Assembly (NCBI GenBank): GCA_028819505.1
Contig: JAPPLH010000148.1
Location: 1,343 to 56,622, forward strand
Origin: Acidimicrobiaceae bacterium
GTDB lineage: Bacteria > Actinomycetota > Acidimicrobiia > Acidimicrobiales > Aldehydirespiratoraceae
Direction: 5' to 3'
Length of the DNA stretch: 55,280 nucleotides
Shown here piece by piece: positions 9,070-16,531 of the stretch. How positions within the stretch are numbered: position 1 is the stretch's first letter; the number at the start of each line of letters is the position of its first letter. A program made the translations under genes and the position numbers. The notes under the pieces were generated by a model. That model was given only the letters and a program-made list of their open reading frames with translations. It was not told the origin of the DNA and made no database searches.

Positions 9070-9542
9070 GCCGTGTCCACGTCACTTGCACCATCAACGG
9101 CGACCCGGCCGAGTTCCTCTGCGACGGAGGCCAGACGCTGCTCGACGCCCTGCGCGACGAGGTGGGCCTCACCGGGGCCAAGGAGGGCTGCGGCACCGGC
9201 GACTGCGGGGCCTGCTCGGTCGTCATGGACGGGCGGCTGCTGTGCTCGTGCCTGGTGCTCGCCCCCGAGGCAGAGGGCACAACCATCTCCACCGTGGAGG
9301 GCATGGCCAGCGGCGACGACCTGCACCCCTTGCAGCAGTGCTTCCTGGAGGGCGCCGCCCTGCAGTGCGGCGTGTGTACCCCCGGGTTCCTGGTGGCGGC
9401 CAAGGCCCTGCTCGACCGCAACCCCGACCCCGACGAGACCGAGATCCGCTACGGCCTGGCCGGCAACCTCTGCCGGTGTACCGGCTACGACAAGATCGTG
9501 AGGGCCGTGCAGGCCGCGGCCGCAGCAATCAATGAGAGCTAG
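9066..9542 (+). CDS. Molybdenum hydroxylase 2Fe-2S (small) subunit
   Basis: A 158-residue two-cluster ferredoxin subunit. The N-terminal plant-type cluster is in EGCGTGDCGACSVV with a fourth Cys in LLCSCLV. The C-terminal alpha-helical cluster is in QCGVCTPGFLVAAK and NLCRCTGYDKIV. It relays electrons from the molybdopterin site to FAD. The ATG overlaps the stop of the FAD subunit gene and the molybdopterin subunit follows after 9 bp, so the three are co-translated. Confidence 0.93.
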   Translation: MSRVHVTCTINGDPAEFLCDGGQTLLDALRDEVGLTGAKEGCGTGDCGACSVVMDGRLLCSCLVLAPEAEGTTISTVEGMASGDDLHPLQQCFLEGAALQCGVCTPGFLVAAKALLDRNPDPDETEIRYGLAGNLCRCTGYDKIVRAVQAAAAAINES

Positions 9543-9551
9543 GAGCCGCAC

Positions 9552-11816
9552 GTGACCGTCACCGAGCCCAAGCCCAGCTACAAGTACGTCGGCACCCGGC
9601 CCGTCCGCCACGACGGGCTCGAGAAGGTGACCGGCCGGGCCCGCTTCGCGGCCGACCTCAACATGTCGGGGCAGCTCCACGGCATCGTGGTGCGCTCACC
9701 CCACGCCCACGCCCGGATCACCTCCATCGACACGTCGGAGGCCGAGGCCATGGCCGGCGTCAAGGCGGTGATCACCGGCGACGACTTCCCGGCCGTCGAG
9801 CCCGGCCACCGCCAGTACGACATGTGCGTCAACGTCATCGCCCGCGACAAGGTCCTCTACGAGGGCCACGCGTTGGCTGCGGTGGCCGCCTCCACCCGCG
9901 ACCAGGCCCAGGCGGCCGCGGCGGCGGTCAAGGTCGAGTACGAGGTGCTGCCGGCGGTGCTCACCATCGACCAGGCGCTGGCCCCCGACGCCCCCGTGCT
10001 GCACGCCCACATGATGACCGCCGGAGCCGACCCGCCCGCGGAGGAGCCCTCCAACATCCCCAACATCACCCGCTTCTCCAGCGGCACGGACATGGACGCC
10101 GGGTTCGCCGAGGCCGACCTGGTGATCGAGCGGGAGTTCACCACCCAGCCGGTCCACCAGGGGTACATCGAGCCCCACGCCTGCGTGGCCGACACCGGCC
10201 AGGACGGCCATACCACGATCTGGTGCTCCTCGCAGGGGCACTTCAACGTCCGGTCGTCCACCGCCACGCTGCTCGGCTGGGAGAACACCCGCATTCGGGT
10301 GATCCCCGCCGAGATCGGCGGCGGTTTCGGCGGCAAGACCACCATCTACCTCGAGCCGCTGGCCGTGGCCCTGTCGGCCAAGGCCGGGCGCCCGGTGAAG
10401 ATGGTGATGACCCGCGACGAGGTGTTCCGCGCCACCGGACCCGCGCCGGGCACCAAGCTCAGGATCAAGCTCGGCGTCCAGAGCGACGGCAACCTGGTGG
10501 CCGGGGACGCCTACCTGATCTACACCAACGGCGCCTACGCCGGCCCCGGCGGGCTCCTGGGTGCGATGACCGTGTTCGAGTCCTACAAGATCCCCAACTT
10601 CGAGATCGAGGCGCTCGACGTGGTGATCAATACGGCCCGCTCGGCCGCCTACCGGGCCCCGGCCGCGCCCCTGACCGCCTACGCGATGGAGACCATGCTC
10701 GACGAGGTCGCCACCGAGCTCGGCATCGACGCCATGGATCTGCGGCTCCGGAACGCGGTGGCGGAGGGCGACCCGTCCACGATGGGCTTCCCGTTCGCCC
10801 GGATCGGGTTCGTGGAGTGCCTCGAGGCGGTGCGCGACCACCCGCACTTCACCGCGCCCCTGGGCCCCAACCAGGGCCGGGGCCTGGCCGCGGGCTACTG
10901 GTTCAACATCGGCGAGTCGTCCAGCGCCACCGTCAACCTCAACGAGGACGGCACCGCCACCGTGGTCACCGGCAGCCCCGACATCGGCGGCAGCCGGGCC
11001 TCGATGGCGCTGATGGCCGCCGAGGAGCTGGGCATCGATGTCTACGACATCCGTCCGGTGGTGGGCGACACCGAGGCGGTCGGCTTCACCGACGTCACCG
11101 AGGGCAGCCGGGCCACATTCGCCACCGGCATGGCCGTGGTGGAGGCCTGCCGCAAGATGGTGGTCGAGCTGCGGGGACGGGCGGCCAAGATGATGGGCGC
11201 CGACGTCGACGAAGTCGACTGGGTGGACGGCCAGGCGGTCTACACCGGCAGCGACGGCGACAAGGATCCGCTGCCGGTGGCCGCGATCTGCGCCAAGGCC
11301 AAGCGCACCGGCGGTCCGCTCACCGCCACCGGGTCGCTGGAGGCCCACGGGGCCGGCCCCGGCTTCGCGGTGCACCTCTGCGACGTGGAGGTCGACTCCG
11401 AGACCGGCGTGGTGCGGGTGGTGCGCTACACCGCCTCGCAGGACGCGGGCACCGCCATCCATCCCAGCTACGTGGAGGGCCAGATCCAGGGCGGTGTCGC
11501 CCAGGGAGTGGGCTGGGCCCTCAACGAGGAGTACATCTACGACTCCGACGGCGTGATGGAGAATCCCAGCTTCCTCGACTACCGGGTGCCGGTGGCCTCG
11601 GACCTGCCCATGATCGACGCCATCATCGTGGAGGTCCCCAACCCGGCCCATCCCTACGGCGTGCGCGGCGTGGGCGAGACCGGCATCGTGCCCCCGATAC
11701 CGGCCGTGGCCAACGCCATCTACAACGCCACCGGATGCCGCATCCGCGACCTGCCGATGTCGCCGGTCAGGGTGCTGGAGGCCATCACCGCCAACGGCGG
11801 CTCGAACGGCGCCTAG
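9552..11816 (+). CDS. Molybdenum hydroxylase molybdopterin-binding (large) subunit
   Basis: A 754-residue catalytic subunit of the xanthine dehydrogenase family, full length. It has GTRPVRHDGLEKVTGRARF at the N terminus, the glycine loop EIGGGFGGKTTIY near the cofactor, and GVRGVGETGIVPP, whose Glu is the catalytic base of the family. The active-site loop reads AAYRAPAAPLTAY, unlike the AYxCSFR of true aerobic CO dehydrogenase and the AYRGAGR of its form II relatives, so it should not be called coxL. GTG at 9552 follows an AGGAG site at 9541. It hydroxylates an unidentified, probably heteroaromatic or aldehyde, substrate. Confidence 0.9.
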   Translation: MTVTEPKPSYKYVGTRPVRHDGLEKVTGRARFAADLNMSGQLHGIVVRSPHAHARITSIDTSEAEAMAGVKAVITGDDFPAVEPGHRQYDMCVNVIARDKVLYEGHALAAVAASTRDQAQAAAAAVKVEYEVLPAVLTIDQALAPDAPVLHAHMMTAGADPPAEEPSNIPNITRFSSGTDMDAGFAEADLVIEREFTTQPVHQGYIEPHACVADTGQDGHTTIWCSSQGHFNVRSSTATLLGWENTRIRVIPAEIGGGFGGKTTIYLEPLAVALSAKAGRPVKMVMTRDEVFRATGPAPGTKLRIKLGVQSDGNLVAGDAYLIYTNGAYAGPGGLLGAMTVFESYKIPNFEIEALDVVINTARSAAYRAPAAPLTAYAMETMLDEVATELGIDAMDLRLRNAVAEGDPSTMGFPFARIGFVECLEAVRDHPHFTAPLGPNQGRGLAAGYWFNIGESSSATVNLNEDGTATVVTGSPDIGGSRASMALMAAEELGIDVYDIRPVVGDTEAVGFTDVTEGSRATFATGMAVVEACRKMVVELRGRAAKMMGADVDEVDWVDGQAVYTGSDGDKDPLPVAAICAKAKRTGGPLTATGSLEAHGAGPGFAVHLCDVEVDSETGVVRVVRYTASQDAGTAIHPSYVEGQIQGGVAQGVGWALNEEYIYDSDGVMENPSFLDYRVPVASDLPMIDAIIVEVPNPAHPYGVRGVGETGIVPPIPAVANAIYNATGCRIRDLPMSPVRVLEAITANGGSNGA

Positions 11817-11837
11817 GGCGTTCCGGCGGAGGGGTCG

Positions 11838-12086
11838 GTGGCCGTCAGCGTCCACCTGAGTTCCAACCTGCGAGGCCCCACCGGGGGTCTCGCCGAGGTT
11901 GAGGCGGAGGGCGCCACGGTCGGCGCCCTCATCGACGATCTCGACAGTCGCTACCCCGGCCTTGGCGACGCCCTGCGGTCCGGTGTGTCGGTCGTGATAG
12001 ACGGCCTGCTCATCGCCCACCCCGAGTACGAGCCCCTAGCCGACGGCGCGGTCGTCTACTTCGTCCCCCAGACCGCCGGCGGCTGA
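11838..12086 (+). CDS. MoaD/ThiS-like sulfur carrier protein
   Basis: An 82-residue ubiquitin-fold protein ending in VPQTAGG, the C-terminal diglycine that is adenylated and thiocarboxylated in MoaD and ThiS. The region VEAEGATVGALIDDLDSRYPGL matches the MoaD pattern. It follows the large subunit by 21 bp on the same strand and starts with GTG at 11838. In this setting it probably supplies sulfur for molybdopterin synthesis or for the sulfido ligand of the adjacent enzyme (inference). A general MoaD role, or a different sulfur-transfer role, is also possible. Confidence 0.8.
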   Translation: MAVSVHLSSNLRGPTGGLAEVEAEGATVGALIDDLDSRYPGLGDALRSGVSVVIDGLLIAHPEYEPLADGAVVYFVPQTAGG

Positions 12087-12154
12087 CCCCACTTCGCGAT
12101 CTGGCAGCGGTCGATGATGGTGATGAAGTGGCAACCAGTCGCTACGTTGGGTTA

Positions 12155-12271
12155 GTGAGGTCAGTCGGGATCAAGGCCCTGAACAGCCGGCTGAGCGAGT
12201 ATGTCAGGCTAGCGGCGTCGGGTGAGACGATTCTGGTGACCGACCGCAGTACGGCATTAGCCGTCGTATCA
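12155..12271 (+). pseudogene. Phd/YefM-type antitoxin remnant
   Basis: The first 37 or so codons from GTG 12155 read as a prevent-host-death antitoxin: VGIKALNSRLSEYVRLAASG followed by ETILVTDR. After LAVV the similarity stops and the frame runs into the next gene's upstream region. A complete antitoxin of this family has about 80 residues and is followed by a toxin; neither the rest nor a PIN or RelE toxin is present. It appears to have been replaced or truncated by the ATPase gene behind it. Confidence 0.6.
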
Positions 12272-12324
12272 GTGCGATATTGGCCGTCGGAACGGTACGG
12301 TAGCAGCCGTCGGATCAGTAAGAT
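12259..12324 (+). repeat. Direct repeats upstream of the first DUF4143 ATPase gene
   Basis: A 20-base unit starting AGCCGTCG and containing ATCAGT occurs at 12259-12278 and 12305-12324 (17 of 20 matches, period 46). It lies between the broken antitoxin and the ATPase gene and may be an operator. Confidence 0.45.
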
Positions 12325-12384
12325 CACCTTTGTCGGCACAGCAAGCAGCAGTCGACAGGCATGGCTCGGCCCGGGGAGGGCGGG

Positions 12385-13665
12385 GTGGACCTGGGAACGT
12401 ACTACCCGAGAATCGTCGACGGTGAACTCGACGTGTTGTGCGACGAGCTGCCGGCGGTTGCGGTCGAGGGACCACGAGCGGTCGGCAAGACCGAAACCGC
12501 CTTGCGGAGGGCGGCCACCGTGTACCGCCTCGATGATGGTGCCGAACTCGACATCGCCCGAGCGGACCCGGCGCGGCTTGCCGACGGACGGCCGCCGATC
12601 CTTATCGACGAGTGGCAGCGGCTGCCTGTGTCGTGGGATGTCGTCCGCCGTGCCGTCGACGCCGACCCGCGCACGCCCCGGTTCCTGCTGACCGGGTCGG
12701 CCGCGCCGGCGGAACTGCCGACCCACACGGGCGCCGGGCGGATCGTGACCGTCCGCATGCGCCCCTTGGCGCTGGCGGAAAGGGGGGTTAGCGATCCCAC
12801 GGTGAGCCTCGGCGAGCTCCTGCAGGGAAGCCGGCCGAGAGTTGAGGGCGCTTCCGGTCTCGGGCTCGCGGACTACGCGGCGGAGATCACGGGCTCGGGG
12901 TTCCCCGCGGTGCGGGGCCGCTCAGCTCGCGCCGTGCGCACCTATCTCGAAGGCTACATCGACCGCATCGCCGAGCGCCATGTCCACGAGCAGGGCCGCG
13001 CCGTGCGCAGCCGGGCCGCGCTGCGCCGCTGGATGGCCGCCTACGCCGCCGCCACGTCGACAGCTGCGACTTTCGAGTTGATCCGCGACGCGGCGTCTCC
13101 AGGCGAGGCCGACAAGCCGACGAAGGCGACCACGATCGCCTACCGGGCAGCCCTCGAAGGCCTGTGGATCATCGAGGATGTGCCCGCGTGGTTGCCGACT
13201 CGCAACCGTCTGCGGCGTCTCGCGTCGGCACCCGTGCATCAACTGGCCGACCCGGCGCTCGCGGCCCGCCTTCTTGAGCTGAACGCCGACGGTCTGCTCG
13301 ACGGACAAGACGGCGGTCGGGCCGTGCCCCGCGACGGAAGCCTGCTCGGCGCGCTGTTCCAGTCGCTTGTGACTCAGTCGGTCCGCGTCTACGCGCAGGC
13401 GAACGAAGCCAAGGTGTTCCATCTGCGAACGCACGGCGGCGAGCACGAGGTCGATCTCATCGTGCAAGGCGTAGACGGGCGGATCGTCGCCGTCGAAGTG
13501 AAGCTCGCGGCAGCCGTCTCAGACGGCGACGTCCGGCACCTTCGCTGGCTCGCCGAGCGCATCGGGCCGGAAATGGCAGACGCCGCGGTGATAACCACCG
13601 GGCGCGAGGCATACCGCCGCCGCGACGGCGTGGCCGTGATCCCTGCAGGCTTGCTCACAGCCTGA
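12385..13665 (+). CDS. AAA ATPase with C-terminal DUF4143 nuclease-like domain (first copy)
   Basis: A 426-residue P-loop ATPase of the DUF4143 type. Walker A is EGPRAVGKTETA near the N terminus and Walker B is PILIDEWQR. The C terminus has HEVDLIVQGVDG followed by VAVEVKLA, a PD-(D/E)XK-like core of the kind seen in this family. GTG at 12385 was preferred over the in-frame ATG at 12361 because GGGAGGG lies a few bases before it and the family starts near YYPRIVDGEL. The function of this family is not established; it is common in bacterial and archaeal accessory regions. A second, clearly different member follows 230 bp downstream. Confidence 0.8.
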   Translation: MDLGTYYPRIVDGELDVLCDELPAVAVEGPRAVGKTETALRRAATVYRLDDGAELDIARADPARLADGRPPILIDEWQRLPVSWDVVRRAVDADPRTPRFLLTGSAAPAELPTHTGAGRIVTVRMRPLALAERGVSDPTVSLGELLQGSRPRVEGASGLGLADYAAEITGSGFPAVRGRSARAVRTYLEGYIDRIAERHVHEQGRAVRSRAALRRWMAAYAAATSTAATFELIRDAASPGEADKPTKATTIAYRAALEGLWIIEDVPAWLPTRNRLRRLASAPVHQLADPALAARLLELNADGLLDGQDGGRAVPRDGSLLGALFQSLVTQSVRVYAQANEAKVFHLRTHGGEHEVDLIVQGVDGRIVAVEVKLAAAVSDGDVRHLRWLAERIGPEMADAAVITTGREAYRRRDGVAVIPAGLLTA

Positions 13666-13800
13666 TCCGCGCATCGACTAGGTCCATGCCATCGACCGCA
13701 CCCGGCCGTCGCAGGGGCGGCGATGACGGTTGACGAAGTCCCTCAGACCGTCGGCGGCGTACCCGGTGTCTCGAAGTCTGCCGGGCTAATGTGACGCGTC

Positions 13801-13866
13801 CTCGAAGTACGAAAAACTGAGCCCTCTGATTACGAAATAAATGGCCCTCGAATTACGAATTTGGCA
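13801..13866. repeat. Three 23-bp tandem repeats upstream of the second ATPase gene
   Basis: TACGAA occurs at 13808, 13831 and 13854, exactly 23 bp apart, with GCCCTC after the first two copies. The unit reads about TTACGAAATAAATGGCCCTC plus three bases. The block is AT-rich compared with its surroundings and ends 25 bp before the GTG of the ATPase gene, so it is a likely operator/promoter array. Confidence 0.7.
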
Positions 13867-13891
13867 TGTCCCGTCGGCTAGGCTGTGACCC

Positions 13892-15238
13892 GTGCCCCGA
13901 CGATTCGCTCGCCGAGCGGCAGAGCTTGTCTCCGCCCGGCTCCGGGAGGAGCCCGTCGTGGCATTGCAGGGGCCGCGCACGGTGGGCAAGTCGACGCTGC
14001 TGGCGGAGGTGGCCGGGTGGCACGGGGCGGCAGTCGTCGACCTCGACGACCCCGTGGTGCGCGACGCAGTGGCCGCCGACCCGGCGACTTTCGTGTCGGG
14101 TCCGCCGCCGGTGTGCATCGACGAGTTCCAGAGGGCGCCGGTCGTGCTCGACGCGATCAAGTCGGAACTCAACCGCCGCCTGGCGCCGGGCCGGTTCGTG
14201 ATCACCGGGTCCACCCGTTTCGATGCCCTTCCCCGTGCCGCGCAGGCGTTGACGGGACGCATTCACATCATCGACCTGCTGCCGTTGTCGCAGGGGGAGA
14301 TGGAGGGCAGGCGCGAGGACTTCCTGGAGGTGGCGGCGGCCGAGCCCGGCGCGGTGGTGGGACGCTCGCGGCAGGCCGCGACCCGGGCCGACTATGTAGA
14401 GCGGATCTGCCGGGGCGGGCTTCCCCTGGCCGTGGCCCGCAGCGGCTCGTCGCGTGCCCGCTGGTTCGACGACTACGTGCGGGTGTCGCTGGCGCGCGAC
14501 GTCACCGAGCTCTCCAAGGTCCGCCAGGGGGCGCTGCTGCCCGCGTTGCTGAGACGCCTCGCCGCTCAGACCGGGCAGGTGCTGAACATGGCTTCGGCCG
14601 GGCGGTCGGCCGGCCTGGAGCCCCGGACCGCGGAGGCCTACACGGGGCTTCTCGAAGATCTGTTCCTTGTTCGCCGCCTCCACGCATGGGGCCGCACGCT
14701 GCGGTCCCGAGCGTCGGCGTACCCGAAGATCCACGTCGGCGACAGCGGCCTCGCGGCTCGGCTGCTGGGGGTGACGCCGCAGCGGATGTCGCGTCCCGAC
14801 CCGGCCGCGCTGGCCGAGTTCGGCCACCTTCTCGAGACCTTCGTGGTGGGCGAGCTCCTCAGACAGGCGTCATGGAGCGGTGAGGTCGCCGCAGTGGGCC
14901 ACTGGCGCACCCACGACGGCCAGGAGGCCGATCTGGTGATCGAGCACCGCGACGGCTCGGTTCTCGCGTTCGAGGTCAAGGCCGGCGCCCGGATAGACCG
15001 CCGCGACGCCCGCGGCCTGCGAGCGCTGCGCGGCGCGCTGGGCGACGCCTTCACGGCGGGCTTCGTCCTCCACACCGGCAGGCTCGCCTACCACCTCGAC
15101 GACCGCATCATCGCCGCCCCCATCGACACACTGTGGACCGCCCCCCACGGCGCCACAGGCGCGCCGCCCAAGCCTCCACCGGTCGCCCGGCTCGATGAGG
15201 TGTTGGCAGAACTGGACGAGGCCCGGCGCGACCGATGA
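13892..15238 (+). CDS. AAA ATPase with C-terminal DUF4143 nuclease-like domain (second copy)
   Basis: A 448-residue DUF4143-type ATPase. Walker A is LQGPRTVGKSTLL, Walker B is PVCIDEFQRAP, and RFVITGSTRFD is the sensor-like strand. DUF4143 follows (VERICRGGLPLAV, RVSLARDVTEL), and the C-terminal block has GQEADLVIEHRDG with LAFEVKAG, a nuclease-like Asp and Glu-x-Lys. The GTG at 13892 has no clear ribosome binding site. It is only distantly similar to the preceding ATPase, so the pair is not a recent duplication. The biological role is unknown. Confidence 0.82.
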   Translation: MPRRFARRAAELVSARLREEPVVALQGPRTVGKSTLLAEVAGWHGAAVVDLDDPVVRDAVAADPATFVSGPPPVCIDEFQRAPVVLDAIKSELNRRLAPGRFVITGSTRFDALPRAAQALTGRIHIIDLLPLSQGEMEGRREDFLEVAAAEPGAVVGRSRQAATRADYVERICRGGLPLAVARSGSSRARWFDDYVRVSLARDVTELSKVRQGALLPALLRRLAAQTGQVLNMASAGRSAGLEPRTAEAYTGLLEDLFLVRRLHAWGRTLRSRASAYPKIHVGDSGLAARLLGVTPQRMSRPDPAALAEFGHLLETFVVGELLRQASWSGEVAAVGHWRTHDGQEADLVIEHRDGSVLAFEVKAGARIDRRDARGLRALRGALGDAFTAGFVLHTGRLAYHLDDRIIAAPIDTLWTAPHGATGAPPKPPPVARLDEVLAELDEARRDR

Positions 15239-15893
15239 TCTATGAGCGCACGCAAATTGGTGCCAGCGTCTCACGTTGAGGTGTGGTCATTCGACGGGGG
15301 CCTGTCACCGCGAACCGCTGTCGCTGCGGGCCTGGCGCGGTCTCAGCGCTCGGTCGGGCCGTCGCGTGCGGCTTGGGATGCTCTTGCGGTTCGGAGCGCG
15401 GTTCGTGCGGTGGCCGGTCCCGGCCGGGTGCTGCGACCTGAGCTGGAAGTCGTCGGCTCGGAGCCGGGCTCGGGCGGCAGCGGTGACGGTCTCGTTTCCG
15501 GCGTGGAGGTGGCGGCCGTCGATGACATCGCCTGCGCGGGCGGCCTGACCGCACCCTTTTGTCGCGCCACCTGCCGCGGCAGCGGGCTGCGGCCCGACAC
15601 GACAGCAGCGACGCAACATGCCCGGCGACCCCGACGACCCCCCACCGTGCCTGCCCGGCGAGGGACCCCTCGTCGATCTCGACACCCTCCAAGCCGCCAC
15701 CCGAGCGCTCGTCGCGGCCACCCAAGATGCCCCGCCCCGCGCCAAGAAACCCCGCAACGGCTGCCCGGCACCGAGCATCCCCCACAGCGATCCTCGAACC
15801 CCACCCGGCTAGCCACGTCAGTCGTCACCGAAATCATCGCTCTGCATTCTGGTGGCGATAAAGGGGTGCAAGGCAGGACTGCACACGCGAGTG
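15239..15893. other. Gene-poor stretch before the restriction operon
   Basis: About 650 bp with several open frames but none with recognisable motifs or a convincing start. An ORF at 15618-15812 is Pro-rich and unassigned. It may be decayed sequence at the edge of the defence island. Confidence 0.4.
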
Positions 15894-15922
15894 TTGAGAA
15901 AATACTCTACCACGACTACAGT
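15894..15922 (+). promoter_or_regulatory. Candidate sigma-70-type promoter of the restriction operon
   Basis: TTGAGA (15894-15899), a 17-base spacer and TACAGT (15917-15922). The expected transcription start, about 7 bases after the -10 box, falls on the GTG at 15930, which would make a leaderless mRNA. The region is AT-rich compared with the DNA before it. Confidence 0.55.
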
Positions 15923-15929
15923 GGCAATT

Positions 15930-16517
15930 GTGACTCGCCTCATGGAGATCGCTGATGTGCGCCAGGGGCTGGCGATGGCTGGTCGGGGCGCCGGGGCCCA
16001 GCGGGGCGACTGGCGGGTTCGCGTTGTCGACAGTGCCGACATTCTCGACGATCAACTGTCCTTGCGGGAGCTGCGCGAGGTTGGGCTGCGGCGGGGCGCC
16101 AGGACGGCCGCTCATCTGCTTGAACCCTTCGACGTCGTCGTCACGGCCCGCTCGCGGGCGGTGAAGGTGGCGCTGGTGCCGCCCGGCATTCATCGCACCG
16201 TCGCGGCGGTGACGCTGCTGGTAGTGCGCACACCAGATCCCGGCACCGGGTTGGCCCACTACCTCTGGTACTACCTGACCTCGACCATCGGGCGAGCCGA
16301 GGTGGCTGCCAGATTCACGGAGACGTCGCTGCCGACGCTGTCGGCGCGGGCGCTGGGGGAGGTGCCTGTCGCCGTGCCGCGGGAGGACGAGTTGCCGCGT
16401 TTCGCAAACCTGGTGGAGGGCGCGGCGGCATCGCGCCGTGCCGCGCTTGAGGCCGTGCGGGTGCGTCACGATGTCGTTCGGGACGCTGTCATCGCCGCCA
16501 TCGGCAGCGCTGAATAG
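15930..16517 (+). CDS. Half-length type I restriction specificity (HsdS-like) protein
   Basis: A 195-residue protein resembling one target-recognition half of a type I specificity subunit. Its C-terminal segment ELPRFANLVEGAAASRRAAL followed by RVRHDVVRDAVI looks like the HsdS conserved coiled-coil spacer, and LAHYLWYYLTST fits the recognition domain. Full HsdS proteins have two such halves; the complete one here is at 18703. GTG at 15930 coincides with the predicted transcription start; ATG at 15942 is an alternative. It precedes hsdM by 14 bp. It could dimerise as a half-subunit to give a second specificity, or modulate the main enzyme (inference). Confidence 0.65.
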   Translation: MTRLMEIADVRQGLAMAGRGAGAQRGDWRVRVVDSADILDDQLSLRELREVGLRRGARTAAHLLEPFDVVVTARSRAVKVALVPPGIHRTVAAVTLLVVRTPDPGTGLAHYLWYYLTSTIGRAEVAARFTETSLPTLSARALGEVPVAVPREDELPRFANLVEGAAASRRAALEAVRVRHDVVRDAVIAAIGSAE

Positions 16518-16531
16518 AGGAGACTGCCGCT

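Noticed and set aside
9552..11816. Calling the first large subunit a CO dehydrogenase (coxL)
   Set aside because: The active-site loop is AYRAPAAP, not AYxCSFR or AYRGAGR, so only a general molybdenum hydroxylase call is justified.
9696..12020. 774-codon open frame on the minus strand
   Set aside because: It lies fully antisense to the molybdopterin subunit; its His/Gly/Val-rich translation is typical of shadow frames in GC-rich DNA.
15618..15812. Small Pro-rich ORF of 64 codons
   Set aside because: No motif, no homologous pattern recognised and no convincing start; not distinguishable from chance.
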